Origin: Ignavibacteria bacterium
GTDB taxonomy: Bacteria; Bacteroidota; Ignavibacteria; Ignavibacteriales; Ignavibacteriaceae
Direction: 5' to 3'
NCBI GenBank assembly: GCA_030693705.1
Contig: JAUYAB010000025.1
Coordinates: 62,001-126,000 of the forward strand
DNA: 64,000 bases
The position numbers and the translations under genes are program-made. This document shows positions 56,546-64,000 of the stretch, piece after piece. Below the pieces are notes generated by a model. The model worked only from the letters and a program-made list of their open reading frames with translations. It made no database searches and had not been told where the DNA came from. Numbering within the stretch: the first letter of the stretch is position 1; the number at the start of each line of letters is the position of its first letter.

Positions 56546-58579
56546 TTAAAAAAACTTTGAGACGACGAGATCAATCCCTTTAATTCCAACAAAGGGAACG
56601 ATCAATCCGCCTAAACCATAGATCAATAAATTTCTTGTTAGCAATGCTGTTGCACCGATCGGCTTATATTTTACGCCTCGCAACGCGAGTGGAATTAATG
56701 CGGGAATGATGAATGCGTTAAATATCACGGCGGATAAAATTGCCGACTCCGGATTTTTAAGATGCATTATATTCAAGGCGTTCAAACCGGGAATTGTTGC
56801 TGCGAATAATGCCGGAACAATTGCAAAATATTTTGCAACATCATTTACAATCGAAAAGGTAGTAACATTTCCGCGCGTGATTAAAAGCTGTTTACCAATT
56901 TCAATCACTTCTAAAAGTTTTGTCGGATCGCTATCAAGATCAACCATATTTGCCGCTTCCTTGGCGGCTTGCGTACCGGAATTCATTGCAACACCAACAT
57001 CCGCTTGAGCGAGCGCCGGTGCATCGTTTGTTCCGTCGCCCATCATCGCGACAAGTTTTCCTTCTCTCTGTTCTTTAAGGATGTAATTCATTTTGTCTTC
57101 CGGTTTTGCTTCGGCAATAAAATCATCAACACCGGCTTGATGCGCAATAAACTTTGCAGTTAACGGATTATCGCCGGTTACCATCACGGTCTTCACACCC
57201 ATTTTTCGCAATCGCTCAAAGCGTTCACTTATTCCCGGTTTGATAATATCTTCAAGCTGGATAACACCGATAGTTTTTTTATTAACCGCAACTGCGAGAG
57301 GAGTTCCACCTTTAGCGGCAATTTCGTTAATGTAATTATTCAGTTCATTAACATCGCCATTACTTGACCATTTTTCCATTGCATCAGAAGCGCCTTTGCG
57401 GATTTGCGTTCCATTAGCTAAATCAATTCCGCTCATTCTCGATTCAGCAGTGAACTCAATAAACTTACCTCCATTTGATTTGTACTGCATAACAAAAGGA
57501 TCAAGTTTTTGCGAAAGTTCAACGATCGATTTTCCTTCCGGTGTTGGATCCGAAAGTGAACTTAGAAAACAATACTTTATAAATTCTTTATTTTCTACTC
57601 CGTCAAGCGGATAAAAATTTGTCGCTTTTCTATTCCCGATTGTAATTGTTCCCGTCTTATCAAGTAACACAACATCAATATCACCCGCATTCTCAACGGC
57701 TTTACCGCTTTTGGCAATTACATTTGCTCTCAGCGCTCTATCCATTCCTGCAATTCCAATTGCGGAAAGTAATCCGCCAATTGTGGTTGGTATCAAACAG
57801 ACGAATAAAGAAATTAAAGCTGTGATTGTAACTGTGGTGTTTGCGTAATCGCTGAATGGTTTTAATGTAACTGTTACCATCAGAAAAATAAGTGTAAAGC
57901 TTGCTAACAAAATTGTTAAAGCAATTTCATTCGGTGTTTTCTGGCGATTCGCACCTTCAACAAGTGAGATCATTTTATCAAGAAATGATTCACCTGGCTG
58001 CGTAGTAACTTCAATTTTAATTTTATCCGAAAGAACTTTTGTCCCGCAGATTACGCTTGAATGATCGGTGCCGGCTTCTCTAATTACCGGGGCAGATTCA
58101 CCAGTAATTGCCGATTCATCAATTGATGCAATTCCTTCAATTATTTCGCCGTCAATTGGAATTGTATCGCCGGCTTCTGCAAGATAAACATCTCCTTTTT
58201 TCAAATTGGATGAGCTAACAATTTTTATTAAATCATCATTCAGCAACAATTTTGCTTCGGTTTCTTCTCTTGTTTTTCTTAACGAAGCGGCTTGCGCTTT
58301 TCCTCTTGCTTCTGCAATTGCTTCGGCAAAATTTCCGAATAGAATTGTCAGAAAGAGAAGAATTGTAATAGCAAGATTATATCCAAACAATCCCTCACCA
58401 CTCTCCGGCGCCAGCATCGACAAGAAAGTTATCGCAAGCATTATTGCTGTACCAATTTCTACCGTAAACATCACCGGATTTTTCAGCATCACAGCCGGAT
58501 TTAATTTTACAAAAGATTCGGCGACCGCTTCTTTTATTAATTTCGCTTCAAATAGTTTTATGGTTTTCTTACGTTTCAT
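56546..58579 (-). CDS. kdpB: Potassium-transporting P-type ATPase subunit B
   Basis: 677 residues. P-type ATPase motifs: [10 protein letters not shown], the phosphorylated Asp in [29 protein letters not shown] and [21 protein letters not shown]. About seven transmembrane helices. Couples ATP hydrolysis to K+ uptake through KdpA. Confidence 0.97.
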   Translation of the reverse strand: MKRKKTIKLFEAKLIKEAVAESFVKLNPAVMLKNPVMFTVEIGTAIMLAITFLSMLAPESGEGLFGYNLAITILLFLTILFGNFAEAIAEARGKAQAASLRKTREETEAKLLLNDDLIKIVSSSNLKKGDVYLAEAGDTIPIDGEIIEGIASIDESAITGESAPVIREAGTDHSSVICGTKVLSDKIKIEVTTQPGESFLDKMISLVEGANRQKTPNEIALTILLASFTLIFLMVTVTLKPFSDYANTTVTITALISLFVCLIPTTIGGLLSAIGIAGMDRALRANVIAKSGKAVENAGDIDVVLLDKTGTITIGNRKATNFYPLDGVENKEFIKYCFLSSLSDPTPEGKSIVELSQKLDPFVMQYKSNGGKFIEFTAESRMSGIDLANGTQIRKGASDAMEKWSSNGDVNELNNYINEIAAKGGTPLAVAVNKKTIGVIQLEDIIKPGISERFERLRKMGVKTVMVTGDNPLTAKFIAHQAGVDDFIAEAKPEDKMNYILKEQREGKLVAMMGDGTNDAPALAQADVGVAMNSGTQAAKEAANMVDLDSDPTKLLEVIEIGKQLLITRGNVTTFSIVNDVAKYFAIVPALFAATIPGLNALNIMHLKNPESAILSAVIFNAFIIPALIPLALRGVKYKPIGATALLTRNLLIYGLGGLIVPFVGIKGIDLVVSKFF

Positions 58580-58596
58580 TTATTTCTCCATCAAGA

Positions 58597-60291
58597 TTAC
58601 GTTGTAAAAAATTCTGCTAATGGTCCGAGCGATAATGCCGGGAAGAATGACAAAGCCGCTACAACAACGATCACTCCAAGTAAAACAACGCCAAATGCGA
58701 TACTGTCAACTTTCAAAGTTCCTTCGGAAAAGGGAACAGTTTTTTTAGAAGCGAGCGAACCGGCAATTGCGATTGGTCCGATAATCGGGATGTATCTGCC
58801 GAGCAGCATTACTATTCCGGTTGAAATATTCCAGAAAGTTGTATTGTCGCCGAGTCCTTCAAAACCGGAGCCGTTATTTGCCGCAGCCGAAGTGAATTCG
58901 TAAAGTATTTGAGAAAAACCATGGAAAGATGGGTTACTTAGCCAGCCGATTGAAGTATTATTTGCAGCTACAAAAGATGCAATTGCTGTTCCGACTAATA
59001 TTAAGAATGGATGAATTAAAATAATCAATGCGGCAATTTTAACTTCCCGTGCTTCAATTTTCTTTCCGAGAAATTCGGGAGTTCTTCCAACCATCAATCC
59101 GCCGATAAAAACTGCAATAATTACGAACATGAAAAAATTTATAAATCCAACGCCAACTCCACCGTAAATAGAATTGATAAACATATCAAGAAGAAGAATT
59201 CCTCCCGATAATGGTGTAAAACTATCGTGCATTGCATTTACAGAACCGTTAGAAGTTGAGGTTGTTGATACTCCCCATAATGCCGAAGCAGCGGAGCCAA
59301 GCCTTACTTCTTTGCCTTCCATACTTCCCATGGATTGCGTTATCCCAAGTTTTGCTATTTCCGGATTTCCGGTTGATTCCAAGTAAATTGTACTACTAAC
59401 AAAAGTGAGAAATACAACTGTCATTACACCAAAGAAAATCCATGCAAGTTTTTTCTTGTTTAGATAAAAGCCAAATGCAAAGACAAGCGCAACCGGAATA
59501 ATTAAGATTGAAAAGTTTTCAACCATGTTGGTGAGATAATTCGGATTTTCAAAAGGATGAGCTGAATTTGATCCGAAGAATCCTCCACCGTTAGTGCCGA
59601 CTTGTTTTATGGCGATCATTGGCGCTGCCGGACCGGTGGCAACAAGAGTTGTATCGCCTTCAAGACTAACAACTTTTTGTAATCCCTCAAAAGTTGTTGG
59701 AGTTCCATTAAGCAGTAAAATGAGTGCAACAACAAAAGAAAGAGGTAATAAAATTCTTGTACAGCTTTTTAAAAAGAGATTATAAATATTTCCGAGATCA
59801 GTTGCCTGCTTCTGCATTATTCCTTTGAATAACAACGCCAGCGCTGCAATTCCGCTTGCTGCGGTAACAAACTGTAAAAAACAAAACACTATTAATTGTG
59901 AGAAGTAGGTTGCGCCGGTTTCACCGGAATAATGTTGAAGATTTGTATTTGTTGTAAAACTAACTGCCGTGTTGAAAGCCTGAGTCGCTTCCATATTTCC
60001 GATTTGAACGGGATTCCAAAACGGAATATATTTTTGCACCATCAAAAGAAGAATGCTCCAAATAAAGAAAACAACATTTAGCCGTAACAACGCTTTCATG
60101 TTCTCTTTCCAATCCATCGACTCATTTGGATTGATCGAAGTTATTCTAAAGACAAATTTTTCGAGAGGATTGAAGAAATCGCTCCAAACCTTTTCTCCGC
60201 TGAAGACTTTACCGATATATTTTCCAAGAGGATAAGCGACAAGAAATGTTAACACAATTATTAACGCTATACCAAGAATTTCTGAGTTCAT
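58597..60291 (-). CDS. kdpA: Potassium-transporting ATPase subunit A
   Basis: 564 residues with about ten transmembrane helices. K+ selectivity-loop segments are visible (TNTNLQHYSGETG, GTNGGGFFGSNSAHPFENP, SAAANNGSGFEGLG), as in the four pore loops of the SKT superfamily. Channel-like subunit of KdpFABC. Confidence 0.97.
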   Translation of the reverse strand: MNSEILGIALIIVLTFLVAYPLGKYIGKVFSGEKVWSDFFNPLEKFVFRITSINPNESMDWKENMKALLRLNVVFFIWSILLLMVQKYIPFWNPVQIGNMEATQAFNTAVSFTTNTNLQHYSGETGATYFSQLIVFCFLQFVTAASGIAALALLFKGIMQKQATDLGNIYNLFLKSCTRILLPLSFVVALILLLNGTPTTFEGLQKVVSLEGDTTLVATGPAAPMIAIKQVGTNGGGFFGSNSAHPFENPNYLTNMVENFSILIIPVALVFAFGFYLNKKKLAWIFFGVMTVVFLTFVSSTIYLESTGNPEIAKLGITQSMGSMEGKEVRLGSAASALWGVSTTSTSNGSVNAMHDSFTPLSGGILLLDMFINSIYGGVGVGFINFFMFVIIAVFIGGLMVGRTPEFLGKKIEAREVKIAALIILIHPFLILVGTAIASFVAANNTSIGWLSNPSFHGFSQILYEFTSAAANNGSGFEGLGDNTTFWNISTGIVMLLGRYIPIIGPIAIAGSLASKKTVPFSEGTLKVDSIAFGVVLLGVIVVVAALSFFPALSLGPLAEFFTT

Positions 60292-60300
60292 CGATTATAC

Positions 60301-60378
60301 CTAAAATTTTTCCGGTTTCATTAATACGTACAAAAGATAGCCGAAGGTGACAATACTGATTGCCAAGAGAAGAATCAT
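60301..60378 (-). CDS. kdpF: KdpF microprotein
   Basis: 25 residues: MILLLAISIVTFGYLLYVLM then KPEKF. One transmembrane helix and a Lys-Pro-Glu-x-Phe tail match KdpF, which stabilises the KdpABC complex in the membrane. A TAGGAG ribosome-binding site stands 6 bases before the ATG. It ends 9 bp before kdpA. Confidence 0.88.
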   Translation of the reverse strand: MILLLAISIVTFGYLLYVLMKPEKF

Positions 60379-60387
60379 TTTTTACTC

Positions 60388-60468
60388 CTATAACTTTTCG
60401 AAAAATTCGATTGATTTATACATAATAAAGAAAATTGCCAATCCAAGAATTACTACTAAGACTTCCAT
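60388..60468 (-). CDS. Second single-helix microprotein at the head of kdp
   Basis: 26 residues: MEVLVVILGLAIFFIMYKSI then EFFEKL. One hydrophobic helix followed by a charged amphipathic end. Its TAG stop overlaps the kdpF ribosome-binding site (9 bp to the kdpF ATG), as in coupled genes. It is not KdpF, which follows. No close family is known to me. It may be another small Kdp subunit; expression needs proof. Confidence 0.6.
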   Translation of the reverse strand: MEVLVVILGLAIFFIMYKSIEFFEKL

Positions 60469-60496
60469 TTCACTTTCCAATTTTTGCAGGTGAATA

Positions 60497-60512
60497 GTCC
60501 AAATTAGTGCCA
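60497..60512 (-). promoter_or_regulatory. Sigma54-like promoter for kdp
   Basis: On the minus strand a perfect -24 TGGCAC (60512-60507) is followed at the right distance by TTTGGA, a weak -12 (the GC is GA). It would start transcription about 60486, just before the first microprotein. Fits the NtrC-type activator at 61535. Confidence 0.4.
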
Positions 60513-60615
60513 CAATTATTGAATTGGGTTATACGACTTCTAAATTGTTTTACTGCAACTGGATAACAAGGTTGGGAAGATTTGCCGATCATTTTGTACG
60601 GGAATTAAAACCACT

Positions 60616-60650
60616 CCAAAATGGTAGGGTCGATTTCCAGTTTGGCAGGG
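60616..60650. promoter_or_regulatory. Paired upstream activating-site candidate
   Basis: CCAAAATGGTAGGG (60616-60629) and CCAGTTTGGCAGGG (60637-60650) share CCAnnnTGGyAGGG and start 21 bp apart, two helical turns. They lie ~105-140 bp from the leftward and ~50-85 bp from the rightward sigma54-like promoter. Confidence 0.5.
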
Positions 60651-60699
60651 TTACTTGTTTTAACTTGTCGAAATCGGAAAAATATCCTCACTTTTAGCT

Positions 60700-60715
60700 T
60701 TGCATGAATTTTGCA
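60700..60715 (+). promoter_or_regulatory. Sigma54-like promoter for the DUF4118-GAF gene
   Basis: TTGCATGAATTTTGCA matches TGGCAyGnnnnTTGCA except for T instead of the first G of the -24 pair. Predicted start ~60726, 16 bases before ATG 60742. Confidence 0.45.
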
Positions 60716-60741
60716 TATAAAACATAAAAAGAGATTTTTTT

Positions 60742-61533
60742 ATGAAACCCAAAAACAAATTTTTCAGCATTTCAAAAAGTAATCAGTACTACTTTTCAAC
60801 TCTTCTTATGTTTATCATTCTTGTGATTCTGTATAATGTGCAGGATAGTATCGGTTATGAAACTGTCTCATTAATTCTATTGTTGATAATTTTTCTCCTT
60901 CCGCTTTTTAATTTTGAAAGAGGACCAATTATTCTTTCGGCGGTTATTAGCGCTTTCGCATGGGATTATTATTTTATTCCTCCTCATTTTACAATGCGTA
61001 TAGCAAAACCGGAAGACGCAATGATGTTGTTCATGTTCTTTATTGTGGCTGTTACCAATGGTGTTTTAACTTCACAACTCAAGACGCAGAAGAACTTAAT
61101 GATTGAGAAGGAAAGAAAATCGAATGCACTGTATCTTCTTTTGAAAGCCTTATCGGAGGGGAAGAACCTGGATGAACTTTTAATGAATACTGTACAACAG
61201 TTTAAAAATGTTTTCGGATTTGAGTCGGTAATAATTTTCCCTGCCGATCAGAATAAACTAAAAAGAGAACCTCATCCGATGAGTAATTTTAGAATTGATG
61301 ACTTAGATTGGTTAGCTGCAGAATCATCATTTGAGTCCAAAAGAGAAACCGGAAAATCAACTGATACCTTGCAAAATGTTCACGCAAAATATTTTCCTTT
61401 GGTGAGCAAAGATTCTGTATTCTGTGTTATAGGAGTAAAAATATCCGACGATTTGAAATCCGACCTCTGGGAAATGGAATTTCTCAGACTTTTCATCAAT
61501 GAGATTTCTCTCTTTATAGTAAAGCATGGTTGA
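60742..61533 (+). CDS. Separate DUF4118-GAF segment of KdpD
   Basis: 263 residues. Four transmembrane helices (~18-118: STLLMFIILVILYNV, LILLLIIFLLPLF, SAFAWDYYFIPPHFTM, MMLFMFFIVAV) form the DUF4118 domain that normally sits in the middle of KdpD; the AWDYYFIPPHFT loop is diagnostic. A GAF-like domain occupies ~135-260. There is no kinase domain. Divergent from kdp, it probably assembles with the KdpD-N protein and the HAMP-PAS kinase. Confidence 0.85.
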   Translation: MKPKNKFFSISKSNQYYFSTLLMFIILVILYNVQDSIGYETVSLILLLIIFLLPLFNFERGPIILSAVISAFAWDYYFIPPHFTMRIAKPEDAMMLFMFFIVAVTNGVLTSQLKTQKNLMIEKERKSNALYLLLKALSEGKNLDELLMNTVQQFKNVFGFESVIIFPADQNKLKREPHPMSNFRIDDLDWLAAESSFESKRETGKSTDTLQNVHAKYFPLVSKDSVFCVIGVKISDDLKSDLWEMEFLRLFINEISLFIVKHG

Positions 61534-61534
61534 A

Positions 61535-62878
61535 CTATTCAATTCCATAAATCTGGAGTTTTCTGTACAAAGTGGTTAGCCCAATTCCCAAAACTTCAGC
61601 GGTTTTTGTTTTATTTCCGTTCACACTTTCAAGCATTTTTAAGATGTGATTTTTTTCAACTTCATCTAATTTTGTCATCGTATTTTTTTCACCGGATTCT
61701 TCATGAAAAAACTCTTTGGGAAGTGTATTTTCCGATAAGACTCCACCTTCGCATAAAATTATTGATCTCTCAATTACGTTACGGAGTTCTCTAATATTGC
61801 CGGGGAAATCATAGAGTTTAATGCGTTCTAAAAATCCTTTGGAGATTTTCGATACGTTACGTTTTAATCTTTTACTAAAGTGCCGCACAAAATATTCCGT
61901 CAAAATTTCGAGATCATCTTTTCTTTCTTTTAAAGAGGGAAGTTCAATCTGCATAACGTTGATGCGGTAAAACAGATCAGACCGGAAATTTCCGTTTTCA
62001 ACTTCCGTCTCAAGATTTCTATTTGTGGCGGCAATAATTCTCACATCAACTTTGGTAGTTTTTGTATCGCCTGCTTTTATAAACTCATTTGTCTCAAGTA
62101 CGCGCAGCAATTTTGCTTGAAGTGAAATATCGAGTTCACCAATTTCATCCAGGAATAACGTTCCCAAATGAGCTTCTTCAAATAATCCTTTTTTATTTTT
62201 CACAGCTCCTGTAAAAGCTCCGACTTTATAACCGAACATTTCCGATTCAAGAAGGTCTTTCGCAAACGCGCTGCAATTGATTGCAACGAAGGGATAATTT
62301 TTCCTGCTGCCGGAATAATGAATTGCCTGGGCGAATAACTCTTTCCCGGTTCCGGTTTCACCCAAAAGGAGAACGGGAGTATCGGTAGCAGCAATTTTTG
62401 ACGCTAGTTCTTTGGCTTTCATTATTGGTGATGAATTACCTGTTATGGCGTCAAAATTAAATTTTTCGCCAACACTTTTTTCCAGCAGTTCAATCCTTTT
62501 TTTCATTTGGACTTTTTCAGTCGCCCGCTGAACTAATGGAATTATTTTATTATCCTCATCGCCTTTTGTTATATAATCGAAAGCGCCTTCTTTTATTGCG
62601 CGAACCCCGTCTTCGATCGTTCCATAAGCGGTAAGTACAATAATTTCGCAGATCGGATTGAGCTCTTTGATTTTATTTACAAGATCAATTCCGTTTGCAT
62701 CCGGAAGTTTTACATCAACGATTACAACGGAAACATCTTCTTTTTTTAAAATTTCTAATCCTTGAGAAGCGTTCTCCGCGTCATAAGTTAGAAAATCTTC
62801 AAGTTTTAAAAGTTTTACAAGAAGACTTCTTAAATCATTTTCGTCGTCGATTATTAAAATTGTTTCTCTCATTTTCAA
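61535..62878 (-). CDS. NtrC-type sigma54-dependent response regulator
   Basis: 447 residues. Receiver domain with the phospho-Asp in VSVVIVDVKLPDANG (~residue 54), AAA+ domain with Walker A GETGTGKE, the sigma54-contacting GAFTGA loop, Walker B FLDEIGEL, and a C-terminal Fis helix-turn-helix (NKTKTAEVLGIGLTTLYRKL). All activator residues are intact. Converges on the DUF4118-GAF gene with 1 bp between stops. It is the likely partner of the kdp kinase in place of KdpE. Confidence 0.93.
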   Translation of the reverse strand: MKMRETILIIDDENDLRSLLVKLLKLEDFLTYDAENASQGLEILKKEDVSVVIVDVKLPDANGIDLVNKIKELNPICEIIVLTAYGTIEDGVRAIKEGAFDYITKGDEDNKIIPLVQRATEKVQMKKRIELLEKSVGEKFNFDAITGNSSPIMKAKELASKIAATDTPVLLLGETGTGKELFAQAIHYSGSRKNYPFVAINCSAFAKDLLESEMFGYKVGAFTGAVKNKKGLFEEAHLGTLFLDEIGELDISLQAKLLRVLETNEFIKAGDTKTTKVDVRIIAATNRNLETEVENGNFRSDLFYRINVMQIELPSLKERKDDLEILTEYFVRHFSKRLKRNVSKISKGFLERIKLYDFPGNIRELRNVIERSIILCEGGVLSENTLPKEFFHEESGEKNTMTKLDEVEKNHILKMLESVNGNKTKTAEVLGIGLTTLYRKLQIYGIE

Positions 62879-62946
62879 CTTTGTTCTAATTATGATATAA
62901 AATTAAACATAAACTCTATATTAATTATGGACGACACTATAACAAT

Positions 62947-64000
62947 TTAAAGTATTGTCTTTTCGTTTTCGAAATCGAAGAAATGAAGTTTTTCCATATT
63001 GATCTTTAATTTTCTTAAGACACCGGTTTGAGGAATATCACGCGCTGGAATTCGTGAGATGAATTGCACATTGTCAATATTGAAATATATGTGAGCCTCG
63101 TTCCCCATCGGTTCTACTATTTCTAACATAATTTCAAATTCGTGATAATTGTTTTTGAGTGATTCATCATTAATATCGTGAATATCTTCTGGTCTGGTTC
63201 CAAGCCAGATTTTTTTATGTATATGTGACTTTAAGAGATTTGATCGCTCTGCATTAAGATTAATCACTAATTTCGACGCAATCGATTCAAATCTTAATCC
63301 GGTTGAGTCAGTAAGTTTTCCTTCAATGAAATTCATCGCAGGGCTACCGATAAATCCGGCTACAAATTTATTTTGAGGGTAATTATACAAATGCATTGGA
63401 GTATCTACTTGTTGTACAAAGCCATCTTTCATTACAACTATTCGGTCTCCCATTGTCATCGCTTCGGTTTGATCATGCGTAACATAGATCATCGTCGCAT
63501 CAAGTTTGTGATGAAGTTTAGAAATCTCCGTCCTCATCTGCACTCTCAATTTGGCATCGAGATTACTTAAGGGTTCGTCAAACAGAAAGACTTTGGGTTT
63601 ACGAACAATAGCCCGACCCACAGCCACTCTTTGCCGTTGTCCACCTGATAATGCTTTTGGTTTTCGCTCAAGGTATTCTTCTAAGTCCAAAATTTTCGCT
63701 GCATCTGAAACCCGTTGTTTTATCTCTTCCTTGCTATATTTTCTTAATTTTAAACCGAATGCCATATTATCGTAAACAGTCATGTGTGGATATAAAGCAT
63801 AATTTTGAAAAACCATCGCGATGTCGCGGTCTTTCGGAGAGACTTCATTAATAAGTTTACCGTCAATGTAAATCTCTCCTTCGCTGATTTCTTCCAGTCC
63901 GGCGATCATTCTGAGCGTGGTAGATTTACCGCAACCCGATGGTCCAACCAGAACAACAAATTCCGAATCGTTAATAGTTAGATTAACATCGCTAACAACT
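62947..64000 (-). CDS. MalK/UgpC-type ABC transporter ATPase (5' end outside window)
   Basis: The frame is open to 64000; about 351 codons are visible. Walker [10 protein letters not shown] (63920-63950 region), Q loop [18 protein letters not shown], signature [14 protein letters not shown], Walker [17 protein letters not shown], His switch [16 protein letters not shown]-terminal TOBE/MalK regulatory domain follows ([20 protein letters not shown]). Energises import of sugars or glycerol phosphate; permeases are not in the window. Confidence 0.93.
   Translation of the reverse strand, partial: VVSDVNLTINDSEFVVLVGPSGCGKSTTLRMIAGLEEISEGEIYIDGKLINEVSPKDRDIAMVFQNYALYPHMTVYDNMAFGLKLRKYSKEEIKQRVSDAAKILDLEEYLERKPKALSGGQRQRVAVGRAIVRKPKVFLFDEPLSNLDAKLRVQMRTEISKLHHKLDATMIYVTHDQTEAMTMGDRIVVMKDGFVQQVDTPMHLYNYPQNKFVAGFIGSPAMNFIEGKLTDSTGLRFESIASKLVINLNAERSNLLKSHIHKKIWLGTRPEDIHDINDESLKNNYHEFEIMLEIVEPMGNEAHIYFNIDNVQFISRIPARDIPQTGVLRKLKINMEKLHFFDFENEKTIL

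Noticed and set aside
60640-60660. Rightward sigma54 site at TTGGCAGGGTTACTTGT
   Set aside because: The distance between the GG and the TTG pairs is one base too long, and the segment fits the repeated CCAnnnTGGyAGGG unit better.
60469-60741. ydaO-type c-di-AMP riboswitch before kdp
   Set aside because: The predicted leader is only about 18 bases on the kdp side and 16 on the other, too short for a riboswitch.

Overview
The window is about 37% G+C by eye and reads as the chromosome of a Bacteroidota/Chlorobi-group bacterium, most likely an Ignavibacteria relative. The grounds are two exported proteins ending in a type IX secretion (T9SS, Por) sorting domain with the NYPNPFNPET signature, Bacteroidota-style promoters with a TAnnTTTG -7 element (for example before rpsT, argC, mloA and the PspC gene), 7TM-DISM and TPR/GAF signalling proteins, and dispersed palindromes that also lie in frame inside genes. 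This assignment is inference.

Layout. 1-5039: two tandem T9SS cargo paralogues with different N-termini and nearly identical C-terminal halves. 5222-7716: a 7TM-DISM histidine kinase and a NarL-type regulator. 7835-8965: the mobile mystery pair mloA/mloB (XRE regulator and Fic protein) behind three evenly spaced operators. 8972-16927: an arginine operon argC-argJ-argB-argD-argR-argG-argH with its promoter. 17212-19568: an accessory pair, a membrane-anchored JAMM/MPN protein and a SIR2-like protein. 20050-37674: a long run of minus-strand housekeeping genes (ispD, queA, ppdK, lpxK, a lysophospholipid acyltransferase, lpxB, a methyltransferase, a four-helix-bundle protein, a HAD phosphatase, a T9SS protein, smc, and a GH2-like/membrane fusion). 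37924-42837: rpsT and a GlmU-like gene, separated by a 3,029-bp insertion bounded by 64-bp direct repeats of the GlmU-like 3' end. The insertion carries a caspase/CHAT-like gene, a DUF1828-type two-gene unit, attC-like palindromes and a decayed tyrosine recombinase. 42985-51001: PspC, two outer-membrane-type proteins (one Wzi-like), a Rossmann protein, anmK, a lipoprotein and a TPR protein. 51130-52503: a GAF histidine kinase. 52973-62878: a kdp potassium-uptake locus. 62947-64000: a MalK/UgpC-type ATPase cut by the window edge.

The kdp locus is the most instructive regulated system. KdpD, normally one protein, is spread over three genes: KdpD-N/USP at 54795, DUF4118-GAF at 60742, and a HAMP-PAS kinase at 52973. 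The usual KdpE is replaced by an NtrC-type sigma54 activator at 61535. The 272-bp divergent control region holds sigma54-like -24/-12 sequences facing both ways and two 21-bp-phased CCAnnnTGGyAGGG repeats that could be the activator site. Two unannotated membrane microproteins (KdpF and a second 26-residue one) precede kdpA.

The best candidates for undescribed systems are the JAMM-SIR2 pair (17.2-19.6 kb) and the cassette-like insertion with the caspase-like protein (38.2-41.3 kb). Both are judged from motifs and context only; no database search was possible.
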